Part shown: piece after piece, positions 35,364 to 46,848 of the stretch
Position numbering within the stretch: position 1 is the first letter of the stretch
Layout of the letters: every line of letters starts with the position of its first letter
NCBI GenBank assembly: GCA_028279515.1
Contig: JANQNQ010000009.1
Location: forward strand, 62,001 to 126,000
DNA length: 64,000 bases
Source of the DNA: Flavobacteriaceae bacterium
GTDB lineage: Bacteria; Bacteroidota; Bacteroidia; Flavobacteriales; Flavobacteriaceae
Direction: 5' to 3'
Position numbers and translations under genes: made by a program
The notes under the pieces: model-generated
Database searches by the model: none
What the model saw: the letters and a program-made list of their open reading frames with translations, nothing else
What the model was told of the DNA's origin: nothing

Positions 35364-36983
35364 ATGAAAAAAACACTACTCCTCCTATTAGTTCTTCTCA
35401 CAATTTCTTGCACCGAAAAACAGAAAGCAGACCTCATTGTCACCAATGCGAATGTATATACCGTTAATGATAGTTTTGACACTGCCCAAGCTTTTGCCGT
35501 CAAAAACGGAAAATTCATCGCTGTAGGAACCACTGACGAAATCAGTAGTATCTATGAGGCCAAAGAACAAATTGATGCTCAAGGCAAAACAATCACCCCT
35601 GGATTGATCGATGCCCATTGTCACTTTTACGGTTTAGGAATGAACCAGCAAGTAGTAGACTTGGTAGGCACCAAAAGTTTTGATGAGGTAGTTGCCAAGG
35701 TCGAAGCCTTTCAAAAGGAACGCAATGCTTCTTTTATCAGAGGAAGAGGTTGGGACCAAAATGATTGGGAAATCAAAGAATTTCCAACCAAAACCCGATT
35801 AGACGAGCTTTTTCCAAATACACCCGTTGCGATTGAAAGAGTAGACGGACATGCCTACCTGGTGAATCAAAAAGCGTTAGATCTTGCGGGGATTGATGAA
35901 AACACCCAAGTAGATGGTGGAGAGATCGTGAAAGTAGACGGAAAGATCACAGGAATTTTGGTAGACAATCCAATGGGATTGGTCGATGCCGTGATGCCAA
36001 AACCCACAAAAGAAACGCAAATACAAGCGCTAAAAGATGCACAAGAGATTTGTTTCAGTTACGGATTGACAACGGTCAATGATGCCGGACTCTCTAGGGA
36101 AGTAATAGAACTGATTCAAGAATTACAAGACAAAGGAGAGCTAGACATGCGCATGTATGCAATGGTCAGCAACTATCCCGAAAATCTGGACCATTTCTTA
36201 AGCAAAGGAATCATAAAAACCGACCATCTCAATGTACGATCGGTAAAGGTCTACGGAGACGGAGCCTTGGGCTCACGCGGTGCCGCTTTAAAAGAACCGT
36301 ATTCAGATAAGGAAAACCATTTCGGAGCCATGGTAACTCCGGTAGACGGAATCAACGCCTTGGCAAAACGTATAGCCGCCACCGATTATCAAATGAACAC
36401 CCACGCCATTGGTGATTCGGCTAATGTAGTGGTGTTGAAGGCCTATATAGAAGCACTACAAGGAAAGAAAGACCGACGCTGGAAAGTAGAACACGCACAG
36501 GTAGTATCACAAAACGACTTTGACTATTTCGAATACGGAATCATTCCTTCGGTACAACCGACACATGCCACGAGCGATATGTACTGGGCTGAAGACCGTG
36601 TGGGCGAACATCGAATCAAAGGAGCGTATGCCTTTAAAAAATTATTAGACAAAGCCGGAACCATCGCTTTGGGTACCGACTTTCCGGTAGAGCAGGTGAG
36701 TCCGTTTTTGACATTTTACGCTTCCGTAGCCCGAAAGGATCTTGAAAATTACCCCGACGGCGGATTTCAAATGGAGGACGCTCTATCAAGAGAAGAAACC
36801 TTAAAAGGGATGACCATTTGGGCCGCGTATTCCAATTTTGAAGAAAATGAAAAAGGAAGCATCGAAATGGGCAAGTTCGCCGACTTTGTCATTCTGGATA
36901 AAAACATCATGGAAGTCGAAGCTTCAGAAATTCCAAACATTAAAGCTGAGCAAACCTATTTAGGAGGGAAGAAAGTGTATTAA
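35364..36983 (+). CDS. Lipoprotein amidohydrolase, YtcJ-like (Amidohydro_3)
   Basis: 539-aa metal-dependent amidohydrolase of the YtcJ type. It starts with a lipoprotein signal (LLLLVLLTISCTEKQK), so the enzyme is exported and lipid-anchored. The metal-binding motif is GLIDAHCHFYGLG (about residues 77-89), and conserved blocks such as NTHAIGDSAN, EHAQVVS and TLGTDFPV-like ALGTDFPVEQVSP follow. The longest frame begins at 35217, but the region before 35364 is repeat and hairpin sequence, so the internal ATG is chosen. The substrate is unknown; predicted amide or imide hydrolysis. Confidence 0.9.
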   Translation: MKKTLLLLLVLLTISCTEKQKADLIVTNANVYTVNDSFDTAQAFAVKNGKFIAVGTTDEISSIYEAKEQIDAQGKTITPGLIDAHCHFYGLGMNQQVVDLVGTKSFDEVVAKVEAFQKERNASFIRGRGWDQNDWEIKEFPTKTRLDELFPNTPVAIERVDGHAYLVNQKALDLAGIDENTQVDGGEIVKVDGKITGILVDNPMGLVDAVMPKPTKETQIQALKDAQEICFSYGLTTVNDAGLSREVIELIQELQDKGELDMRMYAMVSNYPENLDHFLSKGIIKTDHLNVRSVKVYGDGALGSRGAALKEPYSDKENHFGAMVTPVDGINALAKRIAATDYQMNTHAIGDSANVVVLKAYIEALQGKKDRRWKVEHAQVVSQNDFDYFEYGIIPSVQPTHATSDMYWAEDRVGEHRIKGAYAFKKLLDKAGTIALGTDFPVEQVSPFLTFYASVARKDLENYPDGGFQMEDALSREETLKGMTIWAAYSNFEENEKGSIEMGKFADFVILDKNIMEVEASEIPNIKAEQTYLGGKKVY

Positions 36984-36984
36984 T

Positions 36985-37019
36985 AGTTCTTAGTTGTTAG
37001 TCGTTGGTTATTAGTAATT
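36985..37019 (-). repeat. Degenerate heptamer repeat (consensus AAnnACt), left array
   Basis: Read on the minus strand, five heptamers follow each other without gap: AATTACT, AATAACC, AACGACT, AACAACT, AAGAACT. It starts right after the stop of the amidohydrolase gene and faces the array at 37711-37752 across the frameshifted gene. Confidence 0.75.
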
Positions 37020-37083
37020 AGTATTGATTTCTCTTGCTTACAGAGTGAGGAATCTTATTTAAGTAACTTCAATATGTAGTAGT

Positions 37084-37726
37084 TTGGAAGAAGAGAATGA
37101 AAAAAAGAAACTTTCCGATTCATTAGTTGAGACCATCTCCAAGTCAGATTTATCTCAGGTCGGAGGTGAGCTGCTCGAAATGAACATAGATTCGATTTTG
37201 ACTGAAGGTGTTTTAAGAGATATCCCAGTGGTTGAATACTGCAGTTGGGCTTTGGAAAGCGGGAGTAGCTATTAGGGATTACAGGTTTCTTTCGAAACTA
37301 ATTCAATTTTTAAATGAATCTTCAAAGTTATCAGTTAGCCAACGAGCAAAACTAATGACCAATTTGGAGGATGATAAAAATCGCAATGAAGCAGGTGAGA
37401 AGTTGATTTCTATAATCGACAATTTAGAAACAAAATCTAAGGCCCAGTTATTGGGAAAAGCAATTTATTTATTCGGAAAAAATTCAATTTCGAAGAAAGA
37501 GTTTTGGAGGATTTCCTTTATTCTAGAAAAACTACCAATGACCGATATTAAGGCTCTGTCAACTTGGAAAGAAACAGACTTGAACAAAGTTGAACATGTT
37601 AGAAAACATTTGTATATGTCTGTTGGTCTAGGATGGTTCGTTCTTAACGCTTCTTCAACTGGTTTTGTATGGACAGAAAGGTTATGTGAAATTATTTCCG
37701 ACCATTTACTAACAACTAACAACTAA
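37084..37726 (+). pseudogene. Conserved hypothetical gene with one-base frameshift
   Basis: Two overlapping frames make one protein. Frame 1 (TTG at 37084 to 37275) ends its meaningful part with GVLRDIPVV; frame 2 continues at 37235 with NTAVGLWKAGVAIRDYRFLS and runs to 37726. Dropping one G at 37234 (ggttgaat to ggttaat) restores a single 213-residue product. The family is a hypothetical one I recall as occurring widely, with a helical N-terminus and an acidic helical C-terminal half (for example DNLETKSKAQLLGKAIYLFG); function unknown. The gene is clearly more AT-rich than its neighbours, which suggests transfer. The reading ends inside a heptamer array. A sequencing error cannot be excluded. 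Confidence 0.75.
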
Positions 37727-37828
37727 CAACTAACAACTAACAACTAATAACTAAAAAACCTCCCAAATAGGGAGGTTTGTATTCTAAATATTCTTGGTCT
37801 AACAACTAAGAACCAAGAACTAATAACT
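37711..37828 (+). repeat. Heptamer repeat AACAACT, right arrays
   Basis: Five perfect tandem AACAACT units and one AATAACT occupy 37711-37752; after a terminator, four related units (AACAACT, AAGAACC, AAGAACT, AATAACT) occupy 37801-37828. The stop codon of the frameshifted gene (37724-37726) lies inside the first array. Confidence 0.85.
37756..37782. terminator. Bidirectional terminator
   Basis: AAACCTCCC-AAATA-GGGAGGTTT (37756-37778). The minus-strand reading is followed by six T, suiting the DUF2911 gene; the plus-strand reading has only a short T tract. Confidence 0.75.
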
Positions 37829-37833
37829 TTCAA

Positions 37834-38379
37834 TTACATGCTGATAGGAATCGCAACACGAGTCGTGTCCCATCCAAGTACCATCTCGGCACCGTCGCCC
37901 GCTCTTTTAAAGGCAATAGAAAATGCTTCAAGCGAATCACTGTCAGAGCCCGCATCAACCGTAATTTTAGCAACATCTTTGCTTGCGTCATGCTGATAGG
38001 CACCCCATTGATGCAATCCACTATTCAAGATGATGGTCCATTGAGATTTTCCAGGGATAGAAAATAAAGAATACGTGCCGGCTTTTACATTGGCATCTCC
38101 AACTTTTACATCTTGGTAGAATGTTACTTCGGTCGCTTCGTTGGCACCCGTACGCCATACTTTATCATAGGCGACGAGTCCGCCAAAGATATCACGTCCT
38201 TTTTTCTGCGGACGGCTATACACCACTTTTGCGATAGGAGGTGCACTTCTGCTAGTTCTTAAGTATACGATATCGGCAGGGCTTTTGTCAAGTCCGCTAA
38301 ACTTTTGAGCAGAAAGGTCGTTGGTGAAAAATAAGGCCATGGCCATAAAAGCCACGATTAAAAAAGAGGATCTTTTCAT
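37834..38379 (-). CDS. DUF2911 family secreted protein
   Basis: 181-aa protein with a signal peptide (RSSFLIVAFMAMALFFTNDLSAQ). The DUF2911 core is recognisable by VVYSRPQKKGRDIFGGLV (about residues 53-70), VWRTGANEATEVTFYQDV, AGTYSLFSIPGKSQWTIILN and the C-terminal FKRAGDGAEMVLGWDTTRVA. The family is common in Bacteroidota and is of unknown function. It is transcribed alone towards the bidirectional terminator. Confidence 0.92.
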   Translation of the reverse strand: MKRSSFLIVAFMAMALFFTNDLSAQKFSGLDKSPADIVYLRTSRSAPPIAKVVYSRPQKKGRDIFGGLVAYDKVWRTGANEATEVTFYQDVKVGDANVKAGTYSLFSIPGKSQWTIILNSGLHQWGAYQHDASKDVAKITVDAGSDSDSLEAFSIAFKRAGDGAEMVLGWDTTRVAIPISM

Positions 38380-38688
38380 TTGTTTGAGTTTTAGTTTCCT
38401 GGTTTATAGGAAGGATGTTAACATTATTAGTTTTAGAGATTCTAAAGTTCTGAAAAACCTCGACGCAAGGGTCTTAGAGTTTTGTTAAACTTTGAATATA
38501 TAGAAGTGCTTTTTGGCCAAAACTTACAGATCGCAATAAAATAGAAGGAAAAAGTAAGGCCGTGCTTTCCAATTAATTCTAAAATTATGCTTTATATTTT
38601 AATATGTAACTCAAAATAAACTATTTGTTTTTAAATTGAAAGTTTATTTGGTTATTTGCTTTATAATTAGAAACAAAACAAAAAGATT
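38380..38688. other. AT-rich intergenic region between divergent genes
   Basis: 309 bases between the DUF2911 gene and asnB. No convincing frame, RNA gene or repeat is seen. The 100 bases before asnB are strongly AT-rich with near matches to the -7 box (TTTATTTG at about 38644) but none that is perfect. Confidence 0.4.
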
Positions 38689-40362
38689 ATGTGCGGAATT
38701 GTATGTGCATTCGACCTCAAGCAAAAGTCTGAAGACTTAAGACCACAACTATTGAACATGTCAAAGAACCTTCGTCATCGCGGACCCGATTGGAGCGGGA
38801 TCTACAGCGACGAAAAAGCAATCTTGGCACATGAACGTTTGGCGATTGTGGATCCAACATCAGGAAAGCAACCTTTGTTAAGCGAAGACCAACAGTTGAT
38901 ACTGGCGGCCAACGGTGAGATCTATAATCACCAAGAGTTGCGTCAACAGTTTGAAGGCACCTATAATTTTCAGACACACTCGGATTGTGAAGTCATACTC
39001 GCACTTTATAAAGAAAAGGGAACCTCATTTATCGACGAGCTTAATGGGATCTTCGCTTTTGCAGTGTACGACGTGCAAAAAGATTCATACTTCATCGCCC
39101 GTGATCACATGGGAATCATTCCGCTATACATGGGATGGGACAAATTCGGAACCTTCTATGTAGCGTCAGAGCTTAAAGCACTAGAAGGGGTTTGCACCAA
39201 GATCGAGTTGTTTCCGCCAGGACATTATATGACCAGCGAAGACCAAGAACCTGTGCGTTGGTACCAACGCGATTGGATGGAGTTCGAAAGTGTAAAAGAC
39301 AATGAAACGAGCATTGACGAGCTACACGATGCCTTGGCAGCAGCAGTGAGACGTCAGTTGATGAGTGATGTGCCTTACGGAGTGCTACTTTCAGGCGGGT
39401 TGGATTCTTCTGTAACATCGGCCTTGGCAAAGCTATATGCCGAAAAGCGTGTAGAGTCAGGTGATACACAAGCAGCTTGGTGGCCACAATTGCACTCGTT
39501 CTCTGTGGGGCTTGAGGGGTCTCCAGACTTGGCAGCTGCCCGAAAGGTGGCCGATAAGATTGGCACTGTACACCACGAAATCAAATTCACCATCCAAGAA
39601 GGATTGGATGCCATAAAGGATGTGATCTATCACTTAGAAACCTATGATATCACCACGGTAAGAGCGTCGACTCCTATGTACTTGATGGCAAGAGCCATCA
39701 AAGCTATGGGTATCAAAATGGTACTTTCGGGAGAAGGAGCCGATGAAATTTTCGGAGGATATCTATACTTTCACAAAGCACCATCGGCCAAAGATTTTCA
39801 TGAGGAAACGGTTAGGAAGCTCAGCAAGCTTCATATGTATGACTGCTTGCGAGCTAACAAGTCTTTGGCCGCATGGGGCATTGAAGGACGTGTGCCTTTC
39901 TTAGACAAAGAATTTATGGATGTTGCGATGCGTATCAACCCTAAAGACAAAATGATTACAGGTGAACGTATGGAGAAGTGGGTAATTCGAAAAGCCTTCG
40001 AAAAATACCTTCCAGAAAGTGTCGCGTGGAGACAAAAAGAGCAATTCTCTGATGGTGTGGGATACAGCTGGATTGATACGCTAAAAGATGTGGTTGAATT
40101 AGAAGTGACCGATGAACAAATGGCGAACGCCCATTTTAGATTTCCGATTCAGACACCGCAAAACAAGGAAGAGTACTACTATCGTTCGATTTTCGAAGAG
40201 CACTTTCCAAGTGATGCAGCCGCATTGAGCGTTCCGCAAGAACCATCTGTGGCCTGCAGCACGAAGATCGCACTCGAATGGGATGAGGCGTTCAAGAACA
40301 TGAACGACCCAAGCGGTAGAGCCGTAGCCAACGTGCACGAAGAAGCATACGCAGCCGTGTAG
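38689..40362 (+). CDS. asnB: Asparagine synthetase B (glutamine-hydrolysing)
   Basis: 557-aa class II glutamine amidotransferase that makes asparagine from aspartate, ATP and glutamine. The N-terminal nucleophile Cys2 follows the start ([11 protein letters not shown]), with RHRGPDWSG and [11 protein letters not shown] in the glutaminase domain; the synthetase domain has the PP-loop [14 protein letters not shown] (about residues 234-247) and [19 protein letters not shown]. Length fits the bacterial asnB type. A strong terminator follows at 40386. Confidence 0.97.
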   Translation: MCGIVCAFDLKQKSEDLRPQLLNMSKNLRHRGPDWSGIYSDEKAILAHERLAIVDPTSGKQPLLSEDQQLILAANGEIYNHQELRQQFEGTYNFQTHSDCEVILALYKEKGTSFIDELNGIFAFAVYDVQKDSYFIARDHMGIIPLYMGWDKFGTFYVASELKALEGVCTKIELFPPGHYMTSEDQEPVRWYQRDWMEFESVKDNETSIDELHDALAAAVRRQLMSDVPYGVLLSGGLDSSVTSALAKLYAEKRVESGDTQAAWWPQLHSFSVGLEGSPDLAAARKVADKIGTVHHEIKFTIQEGLDAIKDVIYHLETYDITTVRASTPMYLMARAIKAMGIKMVLSGEGADEIFGGYLYFHKAPSAKDFHEETVRKLSKLHMYDCLRANKSLAAWGIEGRVPFLDKEFMDVAMRINPKDKMITGERMEKWVIRKAFEKYLPESVAWRQKEQFSDGVGYSWIDTLKDVVELEVTDEQMANAHFRFPIQTPQNKEEYYYRSIFEEHFPSDAAALSVPQEPSVACSTKIALEWDEAFKNMNDPSGRAVANVHEEAYAAV

Positions 40363-40385
40363 AACATATATTTTTTGAATTAGCA

Positions 40386-40414
40386 GAAGGCCTTCATAAC
40401 GAAGGCCTTTTTTT
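40386..40414 (+). terminator. Rho-independent terminator of asnB
   Basis: AAGGCCTTC-ATAAC-GAAGGCCTT (40387-40409) followed by a T-run. Confidence 0.9.
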
Positions 40415-40442
40415 GATGGCGTTTATTTGTAACTTCGCAGCG

Positions 40443-41174
40443 ATGGAAGAAAAGCAATTGACAAGGATCAATAAGTACCTGAGCGAAGTGGGATATTGCT
40501 CTCGAAGAGCCGCCGATAAGTTGGTAGAGCAGGGGCGTGTAACGATCAACGGAAAAGTACCCGAAATGGGCACTAAGATCGCGCCAGGCGATGAAGTGCG
40601 TGTAGACGGAAAACTGATTGAAAAACCAGAAGAAGAACACGTATACATTGCACTCAACAAACCTATCGGTATCGTTTGTACAACCGATACCCGAGTTGAG
40701 AAAAACAACATCATCGACTTTATCGGTCACCCGAAACGCATCTTCCCAATCGGTCGTTTAGACAAACCCAGCGAAGGGTTGATCTTTTTGACCAGCGATG
40801 GTGATATCGTCAACAAGATTCTGCGTGCTCGAAACCATCACGAAAAAGAATACATTGTCACGGTCGACAAGCCCATTACCAAAAACTTCGTACAGCGCAT
40901 GGGTAACGGAATTCCGATTCTAGACACGGTTACAAGAAAGTGCCACGTAGAACAAATGAGCAAGTTTCAGTTTAAGATCATCTTGACTCAGGGTCTAAAT
41001 CGGCAAATTCGTAGAATGTGCGAATATCTGGATTACGAAGTCACAAAGTTGAAGCGAGTGCGCATCATGAATGTAAAGCTAGACCTTCCAGTAGGGCAAT
41101 GGCGAGACCTTACCAAAGCAGAACTAAAAGAGATCGATCGATTGGTGTCTGCTTCTTCTAAAACGCACGATTAG
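40443..41174 (+). CDS. rluF: 23S rRNA pseudouridine synthase, RluF-like
   Basis: 243-aa enzyme. An N-terminal S4 domain ([20 protein letters not shown], then RVTINGKV) is followed by the RsuA/RluB/E/F-type catalytic domain with the catalytic aspartate in [20 protein letters not shown] (about residues 103-122) and [16 protein letters not shown]. RluF modifies U2604 of 23S rRNA in E. coli. The ATG at 40443 is used, since the ten codons before it lie in the terminator tail of asnB. The assignment among RluB/E/F paralogues rests on general similarity. Confidence 0.85.
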   Translation: MEEKQLTRINKYLSEVGYCSRRAADKLVEQGRVTINGKVPEMGTKIAPGDEVRVDGKLIEKPEEEHVYIALNKPIGIVCTTDTRVEKNNIIDFIGHPKRIFPIGRLDKPSEGLIFLTSDGDIVNKILRARNHHEKEYIVTVDKPITKNFVQRMGNGIPILDTVTRKCHVEQMSKFQFKIILTQGLNRQIRRMCEYLDYEVTKLKRVRIMNVKLDLPVGQWRDLTKAELKEIDRLVSASSKTHD

Positions 41175-41231
41175 GCAGATGTGTTGAATGTTGTATCTTT
41201 AGGTGCACAACACTTAAGATACGACCTTACG

Positions 41232-41921
41232 ATGAACAATAGCATATTGCTGCTTCACGGAGCCATAGGCACCAAACTACAAATGCAACGGCTACAAGAA
41301 GCACTTTCTGAACACGCCAATGTATACGTTTTAGACTTCGAAGGACATGGCGAAGTACCATCAAACAATCCATTTTCTATTGACCTTTTCACAGATAATT
41401 TAGACGCTTTTCTATCGGAGAATAACATAGAAGGAATCGACATCTTTGGATATAGCATGGGAGGTTATGTGGCGTTGAACCTTGCCAAGAGAAATGCACA
41501 GAAAGTGGGAAAGATCATGACTTTGGGCACCAAGTTCGCTTGGACGCCAGAAGTGGCAGCCCAAGAGGTAAAGATGCTCAACCCAGAAAAGATCGAAGAG
41601 AAAGTGCCCAAGTTCGCTCAGATATTGCAAAAGGCGCATTCAGGAAACAATTGGAAGGAAGTCCTTCAGAAAACGGCAAACATGATGCTAGCCATTTCTG
41701 AGGATACATTTTCGGATGTTGATTTAAGAGGAATAACCAATGACGTGATGATCTGTGTTGGTGAGTTGGATCATCTGGTTACGCCGGAAGAATCCCAGCA
41801 CGTGGCCGATACGGTTACTAGCGGAAGCTTCCGAAGTTTCGAGAACGTGAAGCATCCGATTGAAACGGCCGATACGCATATACTTGCCAGCAGTATTATT
41901 CAATTCTTTCAAAAAAGGTAA
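41232..41921 (+). CDS. Alpha/beta hydrolase
   Basis: 229-aa alpha/beta-hydrolase. HGAIG near residue 9 gives the oxyanion region, FGYSMGGYVAL (about residues 74-84) the nucleophile elbow, and GELDHLVTPEE the acidic residue; the candidate histidine is in NVKHPIETAD. The ATG at 41232 is chosen because LLLHGAIG begins close to it. An inverted repeat GTATCTT/AAGATAC at about 41199-41223 sits just before it. It is three bases upstream of the MFS gene, so both are probably one transcript. Substrate unknown. Confidence 0.85.
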   Translation: MNNSILLLHGAIGTKLQMQRLQEALSEHANVYVLDFEGHGEVPSNNPFSIDLFTDNLDAFLSENNIEGIDIFGYSMGGYVALNLAKRNAQKVGKIMTLGTKFAWTPEVAAQEVKMLNPEKIEEKVPKFAQILQKAHSGNNWKEVLQKTANMMLAISEDTFSDVDLRGITNDVMICVGELDHLVTPEESQHVADTVTSGSFRSFENVKHPIETADTHILASSIIQFFQKR

Positions 41922-41924
41922 CTG

Positions 41925-43217
41925 ATGAAGCTCTTTAAGACCGACCAACCCATATATATTATTCTGCTGTTGATCCTTGCCGGAGAAGCGGTTTTCATTC
42001 TACCATTTGTACTGGCTCGTGTATTTCGACCCACAGTTTTGGAAGTTTTTGAACTTACCAATGTGGATCTTGGATGGTGCTTTTGGGTGTACGGTTGGGT
42101 CGCCTTTTTCTCATACCTCTTTGGAGGGCGTTTGGCCGATCGCTTTCATCCGAGAAAACTAATGGGCTGGGCTTTGATTGCCACTGCGTTGGGAGGCGTG
42201 GTCATGGCCACCTATCCGTCTTTGGGAGTATTGCAATTGATTTATGGATATTGGGGATTCACCACTATTTTCTTATTCTGGGCCGCCATGATAAAAGCGA
42301 CCCGAGTTTGGGGCGGCGTACAGATGCAAGGACGCGCCTTCGGATTTTTGGATGGAGGAAGAGGTCTGGTAGCGGCTAGTTTTGGCGCATTAGGTGTTTT
42401 GGTGTTCTCACTGTTCATTTCGGGCGATGTAGAGTCCATGGCAGCTTCCGAACGAAAGGAGGCCTTTAGCTACGTGATTCTTACATCTTCCGCCATTGTG
42501 GCCTTTGTTGGCATCCTGGTATTGCTCTGGTTAAAACCAAAGCAACAAGGAGATGCGGTTGACACAAGTAGCAGTACTTTTTCCGTAGAAAAATATAAAG
42601 AAGCATTACGTATACCATCAGTTCCGTTACTCATGATCATCATTCTTTGTGCGTATGTTGGGTACAAGCTCACCGATGACTTTTCGTTATACGCGAAAGA
42701 AGTGATGGGCTATGATGAGGTCGATTCTGCCAAAGTAGGCACGTACTTACTATACATTCGTCCCATCGCCGGAGTGCTGATTGGTTTCTTGGCTGATAGA
42801 ACACGGTCTTCGATTTGGTTGATCGTTGGGTTTGCGACCATGCTTTTTGGAGCATTGTTGTTTGCTAGCGGACTCATAGCACCAACGATGCATTGGGTCT
42901 TTCTACTTTCGTTGCTGGTGACCGCCATGGGCGTATATGCCGCCAGAACCCTGTATTTTGCCGCATTGCAAGAAGGGAATATTCCGCTGGCCCTTACGGG
43001 TACAGCTGTCGGGGTCATTTCATTTGTTGGGTATACACCCGACATCTTCGTAGGATTGGTCATGGGGTATCTTTTAGACAATAACCCGGGAGAACTAGGG
43101 CATCAATTGGTCTTTTTGATGATGGCCATCTTCGCCTTTTTGGGCTGCCTTACCGCACTTCGATTTCATCGTGTTACGACAAAAGGAATCAAAAAGAAGG
43201 TTGAAAACCCTGCTTAA
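41925..43217 (+). CDS. MFS transporter
   Basis: 430-aa major facilitator with 12 predicted helices. The MFS motif A lies in the loop after helix 2 (FGGRLADRFHPRKLMG, about residues 65-80) and the related IGFLADRTRS lies between helices 8 and 9. LDGGRGLVAASFGALGVLVF and KVGTYLLYIRPIAGVLIGF are hydrophobic core segments. Closest general resemblance is to NarK/oxalate-type transporters, but the substrate cannot be called. It follows the hydrolase by three bases. Confidence 0.85.
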   Translation: MKLFKTDQPIYIILLLILAGEAVFILPFVLARVFRPTVLEVFELTNVDLGWCFWVYGWVAFFSYLFGGRLADRFHPRKLMGWALIATALGGVVMATYPSLGVLQLIYGYWGFTTIFLFWAAMIKATRVWGGVQMQGRAFGFLDGGRGLVAASFGALGVLVFSLFISGDVESMAASERKEAFSYVILTSSAIVAFVGILVLLWLKPKQQGDAVDTSSSTFSVEKYKEALRIPSVPLLMIIILCAYVGYKLTDDFSLYAKEVMGYDEVDSAKVGTYLLYIRPIAGVLIGFLADRTRSSIWLIVGFATMLFGALLFASGLIAPTMHWVFLLSLLVTAMGVYAARTLYFAALQEGNIPLALTGTAVGVISFVGYTPDIFVGLVMGYLLDNNPGELGHQLVFLMMAIFAFLGCLTALRFHRVTTKGIKKKVENPA

Positions 43218-45484
<2,267 letters not shown>

Positions 45485-45488
45485 AAGC

Positions 45489-45516
45489 AAAGCCAGTGTT
45501 TCACTGGCTTTTTTTA
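45489..45516 (+). terminator. Rho-independent terminator of gyrB
   Basis: AGCCAGTG-TTT-CACTGGCT (45491-45509) followed by seven T. Confidence 0.9.
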
Positions 45517-45566
45517 TTCTCAAATTTTTTGAAAAACTTCCGAAATATGTAAGGAAGTGCTGTTTG

Positions 45567-45621
45567 TGAGAACAAATGAGTTGTTCTCATTTTTATAACA
45601 GTTTTATAGTCACTATTTTTG
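45567..45621 (+). promoter_or_regulatory. mdh regulatory region: perfect dyad and -7 element
   Basis: TGAGAACAA-ATGAG-TTGTTCTCA (45567-45589), nine-base perfect arms, followed 24 bases later by TATTTTTG (45614-45621), a TAnnTTTG match, 67 bases before the mdh start. The dyad sits where the -33 box should be, and no TTG is at the usual distance; an operator or an activator site is likely. A T-rich tract after the dyad (ATTTTTAT) leaves open a second terminator of gyrB. Confidence 0.5.
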
Positions 45622-45688
45622 TGCTCAATTTCAGAACATTCTTAAGGTTTTAAAAACTTATTTTCAAATATTTAAAAAAATTAAACAC

Positions 45689-46615
45689 ATGAAAGTAACC
45701 GTAGTAGGAGCAGGAGCAGTAGGCGCAAGTTGTGCAGAGTATATTGCTATCAAAGATTTTGCTTCAGAAGTTGTATTGTTGGATATCAAAGAAGGATTTG
45801 CTGAAGGAAAGGCCATGGATCTTATGCAGACGGCTTCTCTTAATGGATTCGATACCAAGATCGTTGGAACCACCAATGATTATACAAAGACTGCCGGAAG
45901 CGATATCGTGGTGATTACTTCTGGAATTCCACGTAAACCAGGGATGACTCGCGAAGAGTTGATCGGGATCAACGCGGGAATCGTTAAGTCAGTATCTAGC
46001 AGCTTGATCGAGCATTCTCCTAACGCCATTATGATTGTGGTGAGCAATCCTATGGATACCATGACGTACTTGGTACACAAGACTACGGATCTTCCTAAAA
46101 ATAGAATCATCGGTATGGGTGGAGCCCTTGATAGTGCTCGTTTCAAGTACCGTTTGGCAGAAGCACTTGGAGCACCAATTTCTGATGTAGACGGAATGGT
46201 GATCGGTGGTCACAGCGACAAAGGGATGGTGCCATTGACACGTTTGGCAACTCGTAACAGTGTTCCTGTTTCAGAATTCATCTCTGAAGAGCGCTTGGCG
46301 CAAGTAATGGAGGACACAAAGGTCGGTGGAGCCACGCTTACAAAGTTATTAGGAACTTCAGCTTGGTATGCGCCAGGAGCAGCTGTTTCTGGACTCGTTC
46401 AGGCGATTGCTTGTGATCAAAAGAAGATCTTCCCATGTTCTACTTTGTTGGAAGGAGAATTCGGATTGAATGACCTTTGTATCGGAGTGCCTGTTGTGCT
46501 TGGAAGAAACGGTATAGAAAAGATCGTTGAGATCGATCTTAGCGATGCTGAAAAAGCCAAAATGCAGGAAAGTGCAGAAGGGGTTAAAAAGACCAACGGA
46601 TTGCTTGCATTGTAA
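45689..46615 (+). CDS. mdh: Malate dehydrogenase
   Basis: 308-aa LDH-like malate dehydrogenase of the TCA cycle. NAD-binding GAGAVGASCAEYI is at residues 7-19, the mobile active-site loop has SGIPRKPGMTREELIG with its two arginines, and the catalytic pair is in GGALDSARFKYRLAEAL and VIGGHSDKGMVPLTR (histidine). Length is typical. It is followed by a UUCG terminator. Confidence 0.96.
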   Translation: MKVTVVGAGAVGASCAEYIAIKDFASEVVLLDIKEGFAEGKAMDLMQTASLNGFDTKIVGTTNDYTKTAGSDIVVITSGIPRKPGMTREELIGINAGIVKSVSSSLIEHSPNAIMIVVSNPMDTMTYLVHKTTDLPKNRIIGMGGALDSARFKYRLAEALGAPISDVDGMVIGGHSDKGMVPLTRLATRNSVPVSEFISEERLAQVMEDTKVGGATLTKLLGTSAWYAPGAAVSGLVQAIACDQKKIFPCSTLLEGEFGLNDLCIGVPVVLGRNGIEKIVEIDLSDAEKAKMQESAEGVKKTNGLLAL

Positions 46616-46644
46616 TCCGTAAAATATACCATAACATACATGAC

Positions 46645-46674
46645 AAAGGCTGCTTCGGCAGCCTTTGTTTTTTG
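46645..46674 (+). terminator. UUCG-loop terminator of mdh
   Basis: AAAGGCTGC-TTCG-GCAGCCTTT (46645-46666) followed by a T-rich tail. Confidence 0.9.
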
Positions 46675-46757
46675 TAGGGTTCGCCCATATTTGACTAGGT
46701 AAAGAATCCGATGTCAAAAACCAGTGCAAATTACCCTGCCGAAAACTGTAAAATATA

Positions 46758-46788
46758 TTGTTTAATCGTATTGTAAATTATATATTTG
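46758..46788 (+). promoter_or_regulatory. secDF promoter
   Basis: TTG (46758-46760), spacer 20, TATATTTG (46781-46788), 60 bases before the start of secDF. Confidence 0.65.
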
Positions 46789-46848
46789 CTCGTTTCAAAA
46801 ATTCAGGCCTTTCGTGGGAGGGGCCGCAATTAATTAAATCATTTAATA

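Noticed and set aside
36985-37828. Insertion sequence or CRISPR array
   Set aside because: Seven-base units without spacers, no transposase or cas gene, no target duplication seen.
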